The notes: generated from the sequence alone by a model not told the origin. A DNA stretch of 64,000 bases from Termitomyces sp. T153 (GCA_018296165.2 JACKQL020000009.1:682001-746000); one strand, 5' to 3'. Positions 11,406 to 23,990 are shown, counted from the stretch's first letter. A program made the numbers and translations.

Positions 11406-13026
11406 CCTCACCTTCAACGAAGCTCATTTAGACTCAGATTCAAGCCTACCATCTAAGACTTGGTAACGCAACGGTGCTTGTCATCACTCTCCGCATTGCT
11501 ACCGACAATTGCCGCGTTCGAACCGGGGTGCATTGTCTGTCACCTTAGACATTATGGTCTGTCCATACGACTCTTAACATCTTGTGGCTTTCATCTACTT
11601 GTTGCAAATAGTATTTCACCTATTCCACGTACCCGTCCCAGACAAAGCTGATTTGAATACAGCATCGCGTTGCTCTGGCAACTTCCAGGTTCCTACTTAT
11701 CTGCACAAGTACTTATACGCTCCAAACTATCAATCGCCATGAGCTTCAGAGAGGCAAGTCCTTTCTAGCTTTCCCCAACAAGTATATTCCTAGCTTAACT
11801 TAGCCTTCTCCCGCTTTAGCACCCAAAACCAATCGGACTTAGGCGTCCATTATATACAACCTCAGGCTAGTATTCAACCAGTCTACTCCCTAACAGAGGC
11901 TTCCGTAGTTCCGAGAGGAATCCAAATGGAGTCCCATCCAATCCAGATCATGTAGGTGGCATTCATTCGTCTTTCCTTCTCTTTTTCCACTTGGGAGATA
12001 CGGGCCCTAAACTAAATAGATCATAAGCTTGACCTCCCGTATAACCACAATGCATCCTTCGAAGAACACCCCTGTATCATAGCAGTCCTTGCTACATGTG
12101 GAAGGACCACGTACCGTGACGCTGTTCGGGCTTGTTCAACTCGGGCGATGGGCATATATATAATGTGCAAAGTAAGCCTTTTCGTGATACTATCAGTACC
12201 TACACCAATATCATGGCTGTATCCTCCTTTATACCTCGCACAACCCAGTAATATGATGGTTGCTCGTCGCTCGATAATGCTCTTTGAATACTCATGAACG
12301 ATGCATGCGATGAACAGTCCCGTTCGATCCGGGAACTGGGAATTATCGATCATCCTGCGTATCTTCACGATTTCGGTATGACGGTTTTTCCGAAAGCTTG
12401 CATGTTCTTGTTACACAATAACAAGGTCCCCGCTGCACCGTGCAGACTATGGCCGCCGGAGTGGTCTTCAAGGACTTATTCTACGGTGGGCATGCTGCCT
12501 ACTTCGTCGACATTCTCACTCACATTCACTCTCGCAGCACAGTCCAGTATGACGGGTTTCGCTCGACAAACACCATGCACGCATCCCAACGTTTGCAAAC
12601 AATTTATTACCCTTGTTCAGCACTGAACCTTGGAAGGGAAGTCTTCTAGAAGTCCTCATTTCTGATTGGCGGACGGTCGTTACACTCTGAAAGCAACAGC
12701 CCAGCGTCGCAGTGGTCCTCGCCAGTTGCGAAGCCATGTCAAAGCACGATCTTGACCGACCCGTTCAACTCGGATGACTCAGTCGCGATAGCATGAGCTT
12801 GTTTCTGCACGGATTGACAGAATTTATTCCTTGTACTCTCCACATTGCATTTTATATTGCATTCTATTCTACCCTCCCGCACAACCTAGTACCATTATGA
12901 TCCTCGCTCGACTGCTTCTAGAACACTTGCAGACGATGTATGATTGTATGCATATGACAAACATTGCTGTTTGATCTGGTGGCGAACTGAATAGTGGCGA
13001 CGCTTTTTTCTGGGTGGTGTTCGCGT

Positions 13027-13088
13027 CACGCACGCTTGATTGGGATCTCCACTAAACTGCACGCACGCTTGACTAGGATCTCCACGCA
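13027..13088 (+). repeat. Tandem pair, 33-bp period
   Basis: CACGCACGCTTGA begins at 13027 and again at 13060; the rest of each unit, GGATCTCCAC, also matches. Short local duplication with no visible function. Confidence 0.75.
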
Positions 13089-13784
13089 CCCTACACAACA
13101 CAGCCCATGGCCTAGTCTCATAGTCCCCGCCGAGTCCGTTGCATCCAGACAATGAGCACTATCATGGGGACCAAGAGGCCATTTTGCTTGTGATCGTAAG
13201 GACATCGTTGAAGTCATCAGTGCGAGTGCATATCGCGGTCTCCTCTACTTCTTGAACGACCTAGTAATTAGGCATAACATTCGTCGTCGATACGATGCTC
13301 CAGTTTCCACTAAACTGCGTACATACCATATGCCGAGATGTCCTGTTCGACGCGGGCTGTAAGCTACTTACTATTAGCAGTTGCAGCGAGCTTTTTATAA
13401 TACTCGACATTCACTTGATCGCCACTCAAAGGAAATAACATTTTTCACATGGGTATGTACAGCGCTCCTACTTGGATGCTGCCGTTCCAGAACTTCAGAC
13501 AATGTATTGAGTGAACATTGCATTCTTTCGTCGAGTTATTCAACGTCTGACAAGCCAAAATTGTATGTATGATGGCAACCTAGTGACACTCATGACCATA
13601 CAGAGCCGCGATACAAAGAACACGTTAGTGGGCTATTGTCCACTCCGTCCGTCTGGTTTCTGTATCTTACTTTCACTGGTAAAGACACAAAATTAGCTGA
13701 TGCTCGGCAAGTGTAAGCTCACCGCTTTTGCTAGAGGAACCTTGTATCCCGACTCGAGATGCTTCAGACTGTCAATCGAGCTGG

Positions 13785-14030
13785 CCCGGCAAGCATTGCG
13801 GAGTGTTAAAGCGGGTAATAGTAGGGAAGGTGTTAATGGCAGATAGTATGGGATCTACTGCATCAGACTGTAGTCAAGTGACTGCGGGGCGTAAACGGCA
13901 AGCTTAAAAAGGCTTCGGGCCGGAGTACATTAGGAGTGTCCGTAAATCACACCTGTACATACTATAGGGACTGACATAGGGCAAGGCCCCAACTGGTCCT
14001 TGAAAAATAAATGGAAAAAAAAGAAAAAAA
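13785..14030 (+). repeat. Poly-A-ended dispersed repeat, copy A
   Basis: From GGCAAGCATTGCGGAGTGTT to an A-rich tail (runs of eight or nine A broken by G) this stretch aligns along its length with 43215-43500. Copy A still has CpG where copy B has TpG or CpA. A shared 3' A-rich end points to the 3' part of a LINE or a SINE-like element. The 5' border is not defined. Confidence 0.65.
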
Positions 14031-17000
14031 AAGACTGTCAATGCAAGTAATAGACGTGATGTTGAATTCCAATTGAAGCATATAAAGTATCACCAACTTC
14101 CTTATCCTGCCCAAAGTAAGAATAAAACACAAGTGTCTGAATGGGTCTAAGGGCTTCAATTTTTTTTCTCCGCGGATGCCGACCTTTGCGGTTAACCTAA
14201 ATTTTATTCGTCTCCTTGACTCCCCGTGTGTCAATACATACTCATTCTCAGTTTTAATGACCGAGAAGTCTGCCTCGACCCTGATCCTTGTACTCGGGAC
14301 CAACTGCCGCATTGACAATGCAGCTCAAAGCAATATCGGTGTCATAAGGAGGTTCCATGTCAGAAACGTCGGGAACGATTCTTCCTCAATCTTATCCGAG
14401 TCCTCAATATCTCTTGCGGGAGGCGGCCTCATTTCAACAAGTCACAATAAACTGTTCTTTCTTCCCGTTTGAGACCCGCCCAGATATTCTACTCCTGAAT
14501 TGTAATTGCACTTCTCACAAGTATTACATGAGTATGTGCGAGCTGAAAGTTTGATGGTCTTTGAATCCCATTTCAAGGATTCACCGCTGGATCCAGAGGC
14601 GTCTAGAAGGGCAGTAATAAATGTATTAAACTTTTGACTTTTCTGACAGTGAGCCCAGATATCATTTGCTCCTCCTATTTGCTGCGAGACTGTGTTTCTT
14701 GACAGTAGGCCCAGACATCTTGCTCCTCCTAGTCGGCTGCGAGACTGTTTCTTGAAACGATCCGTTTGTTTCTCAGGCCTGGGCTGAAAATTTACGATTG
14801 GCTAATCCAATATTCAGGAAATCCTGTCCGACATGAACAGTGTAAACAGTAAATAACGAGGATCGCTCCATGATTCGCACGACGACTGTCCGTCTCGAAG
14901 AGCAAGTTAGATCTTTGTACCCAACGCTAAACTTCTCTGAACTTCCGGAGAGAAATTTTAATTCTTGTTTACGGATGTAGGCCCGGTCACCGGCGCCGGC
15001 GGTATGGGTCGAACCCTGAAATGCGGACCTGATGATCAGACGTATCAATGAATAGTGCTTAATTGGCGCTATGTAGGCCCTGTCAGCTTGCGCTCTGGAT
15101 TGAGGAAGTACAGATCAGAAGTCGCTGTCTTCTCTGCTCGCGGTTCTTAGAACGCAAGGAAACCACCTTTCAACATACCAGAGGACTCAAGCTTCACGGG
15201 ATGCGAGAAGAAAGAACTCCGAGTCGGAGTCAACTTCGAGATCGACGGACGATCATTATACATACTTGATGGCTTGGAACGTCTTCTACCCCGCATTTCC
15301 AAATTTATACAGTTCATGAAAATTGAAATTGGAGGGGATCGCTGTCTGCACAACACGAGAAATCATTCGTGGAAAATTTCGAAGTTGTATGGGCACTGAC
15401 ATCTACGTTTGCGGCTAGATCCTGATCAGCACGGGAAATTATTTTCAGGGTTATAGAATGGCCGTAACTTCCCAAAGACCGGGAGATCCGTCCGCCAACA
15501 ATGTAAGATCCCAAAGTCTCTGAAACTCAGGCAAAACCTCCGCACCTCCGCACGTCATTCAAGCACTGTTCGCTTGTGCAGAAATACTCTTTTCCCAATG
15601 GCAGCAGAAATCATCAGGCCCTCCCACTGCATCGCCACAAGACAAGTAGGCCGGCGCGCCTTCTCCTCAAGGTCGAAGTGAGGGTGAAGCCCGCACGAGA
15701 ATATAGAATCAGCGTGATAAATCCAGTCATGTAAGTCCAACGACCCAAGGAACAAGCTTTCCCCACTGAGGTTTTGATGCTACCCCACTTGCCCTTTTTA
15801 TATGGTCTCATTAGGTCCACCGTGGCGTACCCTTACAGATTCGACCATAGCTATATTATTGTAGCGGAAGTCCGATAACAGTAACATAGTAACATAAGAT
15901 TACTTTGTTATCACAATGGATACTCTCATGCAATTCTGAAGATTGATAGTGACCTATTGAGGAATAAAGTGAAACTAATGTTATGCCTATGTCATGATAA
16001 AAGACCATCGCGAGATCCTGGTTGTTGTCCATTTATCAAAAATGTTGATATATGTATAGGAGTTACAAGGACAGTGAGATACCGATCCACATAAGAACGT
16101 CGCACAAGTTGACTTGTGGAAGTGGAGTTCCTCGCAGCCTGAGAGTAGGTATCAGAGTATGCACATGACTAGTGGTAGATGACTCCTGCGTAAGAAAAGA
16201 GAAATTCACTGTTGGAACAAGAACAGCGGATTCTTGTGATTATGAGCATTTCAATGCCAGTCGCTCTGCATCCCACCCTGCGACTGACTTTGATAGAGAG
16301 TATAGTCTTTCCATAGCCCAAAAAACGAAAAGAGTATACTCGTGCCTCTTGTACAATTGTGAAGCCTGTTCTTCTATCACCGTTGAATTTATGCGGGGAA
16401 AATATCCGCGCCCTTGAGTTGTTCGATGCTTTCGCCTTCTGAAGTACGATTGGAAATCGGGAAAATCAAGTATGGGTAAGCCTAGGCCATGCTGTTGACT
16501 GTAGAGTGAAATACACGACCCAACCGCGAGTGTCTGAGGCGACTGGACAAAGCCGAAGGGGATCGAACGAATAATCGAAATACCAGAGTCTAGCCGTTAT
16601 ATATTCAACGTAGATACCTGCGTTGTGAAAGCGAACTGACGTGGCCATTGTCAGTGACGCTAGGATAATTCACCATGCATGAAGACAGCGGAGCGAACTC
16701 GAAGGTGTTGAGGATCGTCATAAAAAGAGTTGCATTCGCTTCATGAATGCTGACGATGACACCTTGGGACGCACGAACAACAAGCGCAGATTCTGGTTAC
16801 AAGTTGTCACCGTATAGTACATTAGGATTTTCCAAAATTGTTATAGCGTTGATTGTGACAGCTGCTTTGATGTCGTCGAGAAGCATCGTATGACTCGAAA
16901 GGCGACCAACAATTGTCCGGACTGTTACTTGATTCGTCGTATCTGCGTGAGGATGCAAGATCCAACGGGGTCGACAGAACTATTGTGATGGTCTCACGAG

Positions 17001-17467
17001 GAATTCTCCAGAGACTCGTAAATCAGGTTGCGGATAAACTGAACGTGGTGCCTCACGGCGAGGCATAAAAAACACTCGGAGACGTAAAAGTTGCTGTAAA
17101 TCGCGAAGTTGGGGTCAAAAACATTTGAGTGAATACCATCGAGGTGAGGAGCAGGCAGAAAATAGCTGTCTTTTAGGCCAGTACATGAGGCCACCCCCGA
17201 GCCGGATTGAGCTCGAATTAGCTAGCTTTCAGGACGAGCCATAGTTGTCGCCATACATTTAGAAGAATCCATAATCCATAGTGAGTGATTGCAAATGATG
17301 TTGGTTGCACTGACTGGGCCACTCCTGATGAAACATTGGAAAGGGATCGCTTACAGCAAGATTTTCAATGTTGACATATTCTTCCATGACATAAATATGT
17401 AAAAGCGCCATAGTGGACCCAGTCAGTAGTAAGGTTAGCAAAAGGGTGTCAATCAGAACTTCGGCGA

Positions 17468-17528
17468 ATCGGAGTCCGGACTCCGATGAGATAAGAGGAC
17501 CTTATCTAATCAGACATCGGAGATCGAT
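17468..17528. promoter_or_regulatory. Palindrome and GATAAG inverted repeat upstream of ADE17
   Basis: ATCGGAGTCCGGACTCCGAT at 17468-17487 is a perfect 20-bp palindrome. GATAAG (17490-17495) and CTTATC (17501-17506) follow as an inverted pair 5 bp apart. The half-site ATCGGAG recurs at 17516. The cluster lies 70-130 bp before the ADE17 start codon. CGG-N-CCG-like palindromes are typical sites of fungal Zn2Cys6 factors, and GATA(A/G) sites bind nitrogen-type GATA factors; either use here is inference. Confidence 0.55.
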
Positions 17529-17594
17529 TTTTTCAAGATGAATCAGTGACACCTTTACTACTTAACTTCAACTATAAAATCTTCCTTGGCACCC

Positions 17595-19714
17595 ATGGTT
17601 CAGCCAATTGGTAAGAGAATACTATAGATAGATATTTCCACGAATAACCCGTGAATCTAGCCCTTCTTTCTGTTTATGACAAGACTGGCCTGATCGAGCT
17701 CGCGCAAGGGCTTTCGAAGGCAGGTGTTCGGCTACTGGGTTCGGGAGGAACGGCAAAGAAGATCAGAGATGCTGGGATTCCAATTGAGTATGATCTTCCT
17801 TCTCCTGTGAAGAACAATCTTCATGAGATAACCTGGTAGGGATGTTTCAGACATCACAAAAGCGCCGGAGATGCTTGGTGGTCGTGTCAAAACATTGCAT
17901 CCAGCAGTTCACGGAGGTCTGTGTCATAAGTCAATCGTTGAATGCAATCTAACGAAGGATCTCAGGTATCCTGGCGCGTTCCATTACTTCCGATGAGCAA
18001 GATTTGAAAGCACAGGGTATCTCACCGATCTCGATCGTGGTCTGCAATCTCTATCCGTTTGAAGCAACCATTTCACAGCCGAACTGCACACTGGCAAATG
18101 CGATCGAAGAAATAGACATTGGTGGAGTTACATTACTTCGGGCTGCAGCAAAAAACCATGAACGCGTCTCCATCCTTTCCAACCCTGCTGACTATCCCGA
18201 ATTCTTGATTGCGTTTTCACAAGGACAAGGAGAGATCGAGCAGAGCTTCAGGAGCAGACTTGCTCTCAAAGCGTTTGAACAGACAGCGAAGTACGACGAG
18301 GCTATCAGTGGATACTTCCGCGAGCATTACGCTTCTGCTGGACTTCCTGCCGACCAACTTGCCGCTCCTGTTCAGCGCATCGCGCTACGATACGGAGCAA
18401 ATCCCCACCAGAAGCCTGCGCAAGCGTATGTGACAGATGGCGAACTCCCTTTCAAAGGTATGTCTGAAATATCCTATGTCTCGACAACAATTGATCTTCT
18501 TTCTCAGTCCTTTCCGGATCCCCTGGTTACATCAATCTTCTGGATGCATTGAACTCTTACGCTTTGGTCAAAGAACTTCAAGAGGCTTTAAACCTCCCCG
18601 CTGCTGCGTCTTTCAAGCATGTGTCTCCCGCGGGAGCGGCAGTTGGCGTCGAACTCGATGAGACCGAGAAGCAGGTTTATGGAGTGGATGATCTGAAGGA
18701 ACCTCTTACCCTCCTCGCTTCTGCATACGCCAGAGCTCGTGGCGCCGACAGAATGTCCTCTTTTGGTGACTTCATTGCCCTCTCTGCACCTTGCGATGTT
18801 GCCACTGCACGCATCATATCTCGCGAGGTTTCTGATGGGATCATCGCCCCAGGATACTCTGAAGAGGCCCTCGACATTTTGAAGAAGAAGAAAGCAGGAA
18901 AATACTGTGTACTCCAGGTGCGCTCGTAGTGACTTCCTTTCCACTATATTCTTGAGCCCGTCTCCACCCAGATTGATCAATTGTATCATCCACCTGCCAT
19001 AGAGATGAAACAAGTATACGGAGTCTGTCTCCAGCAAAAGCGCAATGATTGCAAGATCGGCCCTGAACTGTTCCAGAACATCGTTACTCATAACAAGGAT
19101 GTAAGCTTGCTCCCATTCCATCAAGTGAATCAATTTGTAATTTGTAAACTGATGGTGAACAGCTTCCGAGCGCAGCTGTGGTTGATCTTATCGTCGCTAC
19201 TCTCGCGCTGAAATACACTCAATCCAATAGTGTGGCATACGCGTTCCACGGCGCGATCGTAGGCATCGGTGCCGGCCAACAATCACGTATCCATTGTACA
19301 CGTCTCGCCGGCGGTAAAGCTGATCTCTGGTGGCTCCGCCATCATCCTCGCGTCCTTGCGCTTCCATTCAAAAAGGGCGTCAAACGCGCCGAAAAGGCTA
19401 ATGCCATCGATCTCTATGTTTCTGGAGAGGTCCTGGAGGGTGGAGAGAAGACGCAGTGGGAGAATTTGTTCGAAGGCACTGTTGAGCCTTTGACTGATGT
19501 GGAGAAGAAACAATGGGCAGCTAAACTCGATGGGGTCGCGTGCTCGAGTGACGCGTTCTTCCCATTCCCTGACAACGTCCATAGAGCGAGAAAGAGTGGT
19601 GTCAAGTACCTCGCTGCGCCGAACGGAAGCGTCATGGATGAGGAGTGTATCAAGGCAGCTGACGAGCACGACATCGTTTTCGCGCATACTTCTTTGAGAT
19701 TGTTCCACCATTAG
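17595..19714 (+). CDS. ADE17: Bifunctional AICAR transformylase / IMP cyclohydrolase (ATIC, Ade16/17)
   Basis: Performs the last two steps of de novo purine synthesis: it formylates AICAR with 10-formyl-THF and closes the ring to IMP, in the cytosol. Seven exons: 17595-17610, 17661-17787, 17840-17916, 17966-18457, 18508-18917, 18972-19100 and 19163-19714; phases close to 600 residues, the usual fungal length. The first exon encodes only MVQPI plus one base. Family landmarks: [10 protein letters not shown] and [13 protein letters not shown] (cyclohydrolase N-terminus), [48 protein letters not shown], the transformylase motif KHVSPAGAA with its Lys-His pair, and [10 protein letters not shown] near the C-terminus. 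Nothing is missing. It converges on the HDDC2-type gene, whose stop codon lies 110 bp away. The palindrome and GATA cluster upstream may regulate it. Confidence 0.96.
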
Positions 19715-19823
19715 GAATGTGATTGGAATCAGGGAATTCTCGTACATATTCGAGGCCCAAATACACATGTCATCTAAAACAGCTTGCTTGCTAGGGACCG
19801 CTTGGTGTTCTGTCTGTTGTACC

Positions 19824-20986
19824 TTAATTGCCTGATTTAAAACGCTGCCTTTCAGCAGTCAGATCTTCTCCCCACCCTTTTACCTCAGGATGCTGGATCT
19901 TGGGCAAACTGCTATCGAAGAAGGGCTGTAAGGTTGTGGCACCGTGATTGCGCTCATATTCCAAAGCTTAGATGGAAGAAAGTCTCATCAATTGATAATT
20001 GACGATCATTTACAATGAAAATTCGTTCACCTTGTGAAGCCATCTCAAATCGGTCAAGGTCTGCAACTGAGGAGTGAATCTTATTTTAAGGGTAACACAT
20101 TGCATTAGACCTACCCTTGACAAATCTTGCTTCCTCGCTTTTCCCTTCTTCATACTCCTACGTAGTTGATGAAATGAGTTCAAATGATTAGGATCCAGGA
20201 CGATCAAAAATATTGAACCTTCCAGAGATCGAGTACTCTTAGGGCGGCCGGAGAACCATGTAACATGTCATGAACAAAATTATGCATCGCTTCCTGTTCA
20301 ACATTAACAATCTCAAGAACTGGGCCCACAATATTGAGGAAATACCGATTCACGTCTAATCTTCTCTTCTTTAGGAACATTCTCGCTTGGTGCAATGTCC
20401 CCTACTATTATCTGTTTAACCAGCTCGTAATCATATATGAGTAGCAGAAAACACACCATGAGCTTCGGCGAGGTCGTGAGCCAAGCACATCATGACGCAT
20501 CTAGAGAAATGGATTGAACCATGGGTGCCATTGTAAGGGATGCCACTACTTACTTGGAGATATCAAGGTTTGTGTCGGAAGAGAGCATCGCGAGTACCGC
20601 CATCCGATACATATGGTCCGAAATACTATTTAAATAGTTTCAAGAAAACTTGGAGAGGGAAGTGAAAGTTCCCAAAATCACCTCTCAGGGCCTGGTATCT
20701 TGTGGACATCCGAGTCTTGAGTCGGGTTTTCTGCGGAAGAATGATCGAAATTACCTTGTGATTTACCCAACCCGTTCTTTTCTGGGTCTTTGATTCGGTT
20801 GTTTTAGTTGAGTTGGATAATTATGCGCTGATACACACGTATCGCTCAACCAACGGAATATTACTATACCTTGAGCTTCTCAAGAATGTGGAAGAATGCG
20901 AGCCGATCAATTGAGGCATCGCCCGTCTTTTCGTAGAGAGGAGGAAAGATTCTGGTGGTTTTTAATTGATGAACATTGGAATTCAT
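19824..20986 (-). CDS. HDDC2: HD-domain 5'-deoxynucleotidase, HDDC2/YfbR type
   Basis: Members dephosphorylate deoxynucleoside 5'-monophosphates. Ten short exons on the minus strand: 20986-20870, 20787-20755, 20698-20682, 20625-20554, 20500-20457, 20404-20346, 20293-20219, 20157-20115, 20060-20031 and 19966-19824. They sum to 633 nt, or 210 residues, the family size. Visible landmarks in order: DRLAFFHILEKLK, KRTGWVNHK, PESISDHMYRMAVLAM (first metal-binding His), CLAHDLAEAHVGDIAP (the HD pair), EAMHNFVHDML, and DLDRFEMASQ (last Asp). Exon 3 is only 17 nt and needs an ACAAG acceptor; other choices break the frame before PESISD. The HD residues are intact, so it should be active. It is tail to tail with ADE17; a dNMP phosphatase beside a purine synthesis gene may be coincidence. 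Confidence 0.9.
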
Positions 20987-21327
20987 TGAAGTCGTTGATG
21001 ATTTTGCTTTGCTGGAAAGGTGGTGAGTTGAGTTTCACTTGACCCGGTCGGATTTTGTTAATCTTATCGCCGATCTTATCTGCAATGGGCACACACTGGC
21101 AGACAAGTGTTTATAGATCAATGATCAATCGATTCCGAAAAACAAACGCAAAATACAGATGTCGATACCCTAAAGCAACACAGAAGAAAAATTCCAAGAA
21201 TGATTTCTGGAGGAATTTTCGAGAGAGATGGGACGGGAAAAATGCGAATTTAAAATCCCTTTACATACGGATCCGGATGAGATGCGAAGGAGAAAAATAA
21301 ACATAAAAAGTGAAACAGAATCGAAAA

Positions 21328-23037
21328 TCAAGCATTGCCAGCCAAATGCAGACGAACGTGCTGCCCAAGATTATCCCTTCGACTGAAAGATTTCCCGCAT
21401 CCGGGGTATGGACACGCATGGGCTGAATGTCGGAACAGGATGTCAATTATGGACACGATGTGTGGATCGAGAGACTCACGTTTATCATTGGTGTGGATGC
21501 TTCTAATGTGTCTCTTCAAGTGCTCACCGCGAATGAAGCACTTGCCACACCCTTCCACCGTACAAACGAAGGACCTTCCTCCACTCTTCCCACCGCCCCT
21601 GCCTCTGCCTTGCCGACTCGGAGCTCTCCTGCCATTGCCGTCATCATCGCCATCGTACGTCGGATCTTCAAAAGGTAATCCTCGAACGACTCTAGTGTTG
21701 ACATAAGGAACTTTCCTACCACGACTTTTCTTGGTAAGATGCGGGATAGGAACAGGGATGGGTATCGAGTGATTGCGCTTTGAACTGGAAGACGGCGTCG
21801 AACCTCTTTCGTCCGCAACCTCCCATTCTCCATCGGGTTCAAAACTCATGGCACTGGATGTCGAGCCAGACAGTTGAGCAAGGGCGTCAGCTGCACTCAT
21901 TTTGAGAATGTTTTTTCTGCTGAGGTTCTTCGGTGCACGAGTGAGTACAAGAGAATTGTTCTCCGAATAATCACTGTGCGAAGCGTCGATGGATGGCGAG
22001 CTGGAAGGGAAGTATATGTCGCTGTCAGTAACGTCACTCTCAGCGTATTCAACATCGTCGTCGACGCGGTCGGCTTCCTCCTTAACCTTTCGTGAGGTTC
22101 GCCTTGCGCGTTTGGAAGCAGGAGGGTTGTCACTGAGCTCAGAGGAGGAGGAAGACGTAAAGGAGGGCGCCCTGCGTCGTGGGCCCCTAATAGAACCAGC
22201 GGGATCTAACGGCAACTTGTCAGGGAGATGGCTGGGCACTATGGCAGAATGACCACGCTCTTCAAGCCCGATACTCCGAGAGCGTTTGCGAGATGGAGGC
22301 TCGAGCATGGCCTCCTCGGACGATGAGAGCAATGTCAACTCCGCATCCATGGTATTCTGGGTATCCGGAATGTAGGGAGCGTTGAGATCGGATAAAGAGA
22401 TACAAGGACGCTCTCCCAGAGAGCTGGACACACTGGGAGAGTCGGGATGGGGGTGAGCTCTGACTTTACCTACAGGACGCGCTGGGGATGGAGTATTGTG
22501 ATGAAACGTGGCAGGGTCTATTGTGGGGGAGAGGACGTCCGAAGAGGGGTGGATGAGGAAGGGGTTGGAGACATGGTCGTTATCCATGTGACCGTATATT
22601 GAGGCCGCGGAGGCCATGGTGAGAGGAAATTGCGGCTGGTCATGGGGACTGTATGTAGCCGTAAAACGCTGCCAATCCAAATCATTGTGGCTGTAGTTCG
22701 TATGCCCATTGGAAGGCAGAGATCCTGTGGAGTACGCATTAGACGAGCCACGGCTGTCGGAATCGGTGTTGGTAGAGTGAGAGTGATCGGACAACAGGTC
22801 GAGCTCGCGGTCATCCATGACCATAGAATGACTGGCGTCGATGTACTTGTTGGCGTCCTCGTCGGTCCAGGTATTGAAAGAGGGGGGGTGGAAGTAGTTG
22901 AGGGCATGATGATGGTCAGCCTCTGGCCACGGCAGCGCCCCGCTGGAGATTGCATCGACAGGGACTGCTCCAAAGTACTGCGCTAGGTGGTTGTCATTGT
23001 TACCGCGAGGTGTAGTGATTTCTATGCTGAGGTCCAT
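21328..23037 (-). CDS. C2H2 zinc-finger transcription factor, Msn2/Seb1-like
   Basis: Two exons, 23037-21480 and 21422-21328, give 550 residues. The 57-nt intron is a multiple of three and has no stop, so the frame also reads through it; splicing joins the fingers with the canonical linker (HTNDK then [10 protein letters not shown]). Two adjacent C-terminal fingers: [19 protein letters not shown] with a following H, and [19 protein letters not shown]. The R-EHLKRH and RRDNLGQH recognition helices resemble yeast Msn2/Msn4 and filamentous Seb1, which bind the stress element AGGGG. The long N-terminus is Ser/Pro-rich with acidic patches, a likely activation region, and KKSRGRK near the fingers may be a nuclear signal. 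Unspliced message would put about 19 extra residues between the fingers. The specific orthology is inference. Confidence 0.88.
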   Translation of the reverse strand: MDLSIEITTPRGNNDNHLAQYFGAVPVDAISSGALPWPEADHHHALNYFHPPSFNTWTDEDANKYIDASHSMVMDDRELDLLSDHSHSTNTDSDSRGSSNAYSTGSLPSNGHTNYSHNDLDWQRFTATYSPHDQPQFPLTMASAASIYGHMDNDHVSNPFLIHPSSDVLSPTIDPATFHHNTPSPARPVGKVRAHPHPDSPSVSSSLGERPCISLSDLNAPYIPDTQNTMDAELTLLSSSEEAMLEPPSRKRSRSIGLEERGHSAIVPSHLPDKLPLDPAGSIRGPRRRAPSFTSSSSSELSDNPPASKRARRTSRKVKEEADRVDDDVEYAESDVTDSDIYFPSSSPSIDASHSDYSENNSLVLTRAPKNLSRKNILKMSAADALAQLSGSTSSAMSFEPDGEWEVADERGSTPSSSSKRNHSIPIPVPIPHLTKKSRGRKVPYVNTRVVRGLPFEDPTYDGDDDGNGRRAPSRQGRGRGGGKSGGRSFVCTVEGCGKCFIRGEHLKRHIRSIHTNDKRESLDPHIVSIIDILFRHSAHACPYPGCGKSFSRRDNLGQHVRLHLAGNA

Positions 23038-23164
23038 GAGAGCTCGAGTTTAACCGAAAGCGCAGGATAGAGACGAGAGAAAGTGAGAGAAGAAATAGAG
23101 CGTGTTTGGGGTGGAGATGTTTCATCGATGATTTTAGGAGGCTGACGAAAAAACGAAAATAAAC

Positions 23165-23288
23165 CTTGACGAGCTTCGACATTACGACGATCGGTCCAGT
23201 ACACAGCCATTGTGGCGCGGAGCACATTCTCCGCATGTGGGTATTCCTTGGCATGTGATAAGATCTTCCTAGTAACCAAACCGTGCAT
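23165..23288 (-). CDS. Upstream ORF or unassigned first exon before the C2H2 gene
   Basis: An ATG at 23288 opens a stretch with host-like codon use, encoding MHGLVTRKILSHAKEYPHAE and ending near EARQ at 23165, where a GTTTAT donor-like site follows. The frame continues unspliced to 23022 and would overlap the C2H2 start codon out of frame. Either it is a long uORF limiting translation of the zinc-finger factor, or a real first exon whose acceptor I could not place; a CGAG acceptor at about 23043 would join it in frame but is a poor match. RNA data would decide. Confidence 0.35.
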
Positions 23289-23990
23289 GATTCTTCAGAA
23301 GTAATGCGGCGTAAACATAGATGAGGAACTCAGTGCTCTAATGATAAAGTTGCGAAGTCTTAAGGTCTCTTGGATGCATTGACCGACCCTCAGAACGGAG
23401 TCTAAACAGCAAAAAGGACGTGCTGAGCCATAATGGGTGCCTAGAAGGTCTCAGAGCTGCGATAACCCTATAGGGGCCCTCGCTGAGATCGTGGCCAATA
23501 ATCGAGGAATCCTCTTAGCGGTGGAAAGCGACTAGCGAAGGTCGAGGATGGGTACATGGGAGTAGAAGTTCAAGGTGCAACAAGACATCTCACTGATAAT
23601 CTGGGGCGGAAGTGTTCGCACAGAACGTGGCATCGGCTGACAAAGCTTCGCGGAAAGCCAGGATTCAAGCTCGTCTTACGCCATGTAGACGGTCTCGACT
23701 GAGTTTTGTTGAGATACGGGCTAGGAAGCATCAAACATTCAGATCAAGATTTTGAGACACGGGCAAGATATATACGACACCGGTAGACTGCGGGATAAAG
23801 CACCCCCAGTGACTAATTGAAAGCTAAGGACCTTCGATGGGTGTATTTAGCTTCCAGAAGCACCCTAGCCAAACCTTATGTACTTCCGGTCATTGTACGT
23901 ACACTGGTGAAGTGGTTTCTTCGCGTTTGAAACGACCCCCGAGTCGGAGGTCAAAACTGTAATAGAGCACAACAGGTAATAAGTATGAGT

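Larger units (their letters stand above)
11406..17467. other. Six-kilobase gene-poor stretch with repeat debris
   Basis: No ORF above about 120 codons and none with a motif or coherent splice pattern. Short weakly similar stretches recur, for example CGCACAACC(C/T)AGTA near 12238 and 12877, each followed about 25 bp later by a CGCTCGA-like string. A 33-bp direct repeat sits at 13027, and a poly-A-ended repeat at 13785 has a relative at 43215. I checked tRNA-like B-box strings near 11510 and 12310 and found no cloverleaf around them. Likely old, decayed mobile DNA with ordinary CpG content. Confidence 0.5.

Noticed and set aside
11740..11960. Possible tiny gene starting MSFRE with a GC-AG intron
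   Set aside because: Needs two non-canonical introns, one only 31 nt, and gives no recognisable product.
11500..12330. GTTCGAACC and GTTCGATCC strings resembling tRNA B boxes
   Set aside because: No matching A box, acceptor stem or anticodon arm could be drawn around either.
16550..16600. Minus-strand GTTCGATCCCC resembling a T arm
   Set aside because: No cloverleaf; the flanks do not pair.
22630..22986. Plus-strand ORF over the zinc-finger gene
   Set aside because: Shadow of the Ser/Pro-rich coding region on the minus strand.
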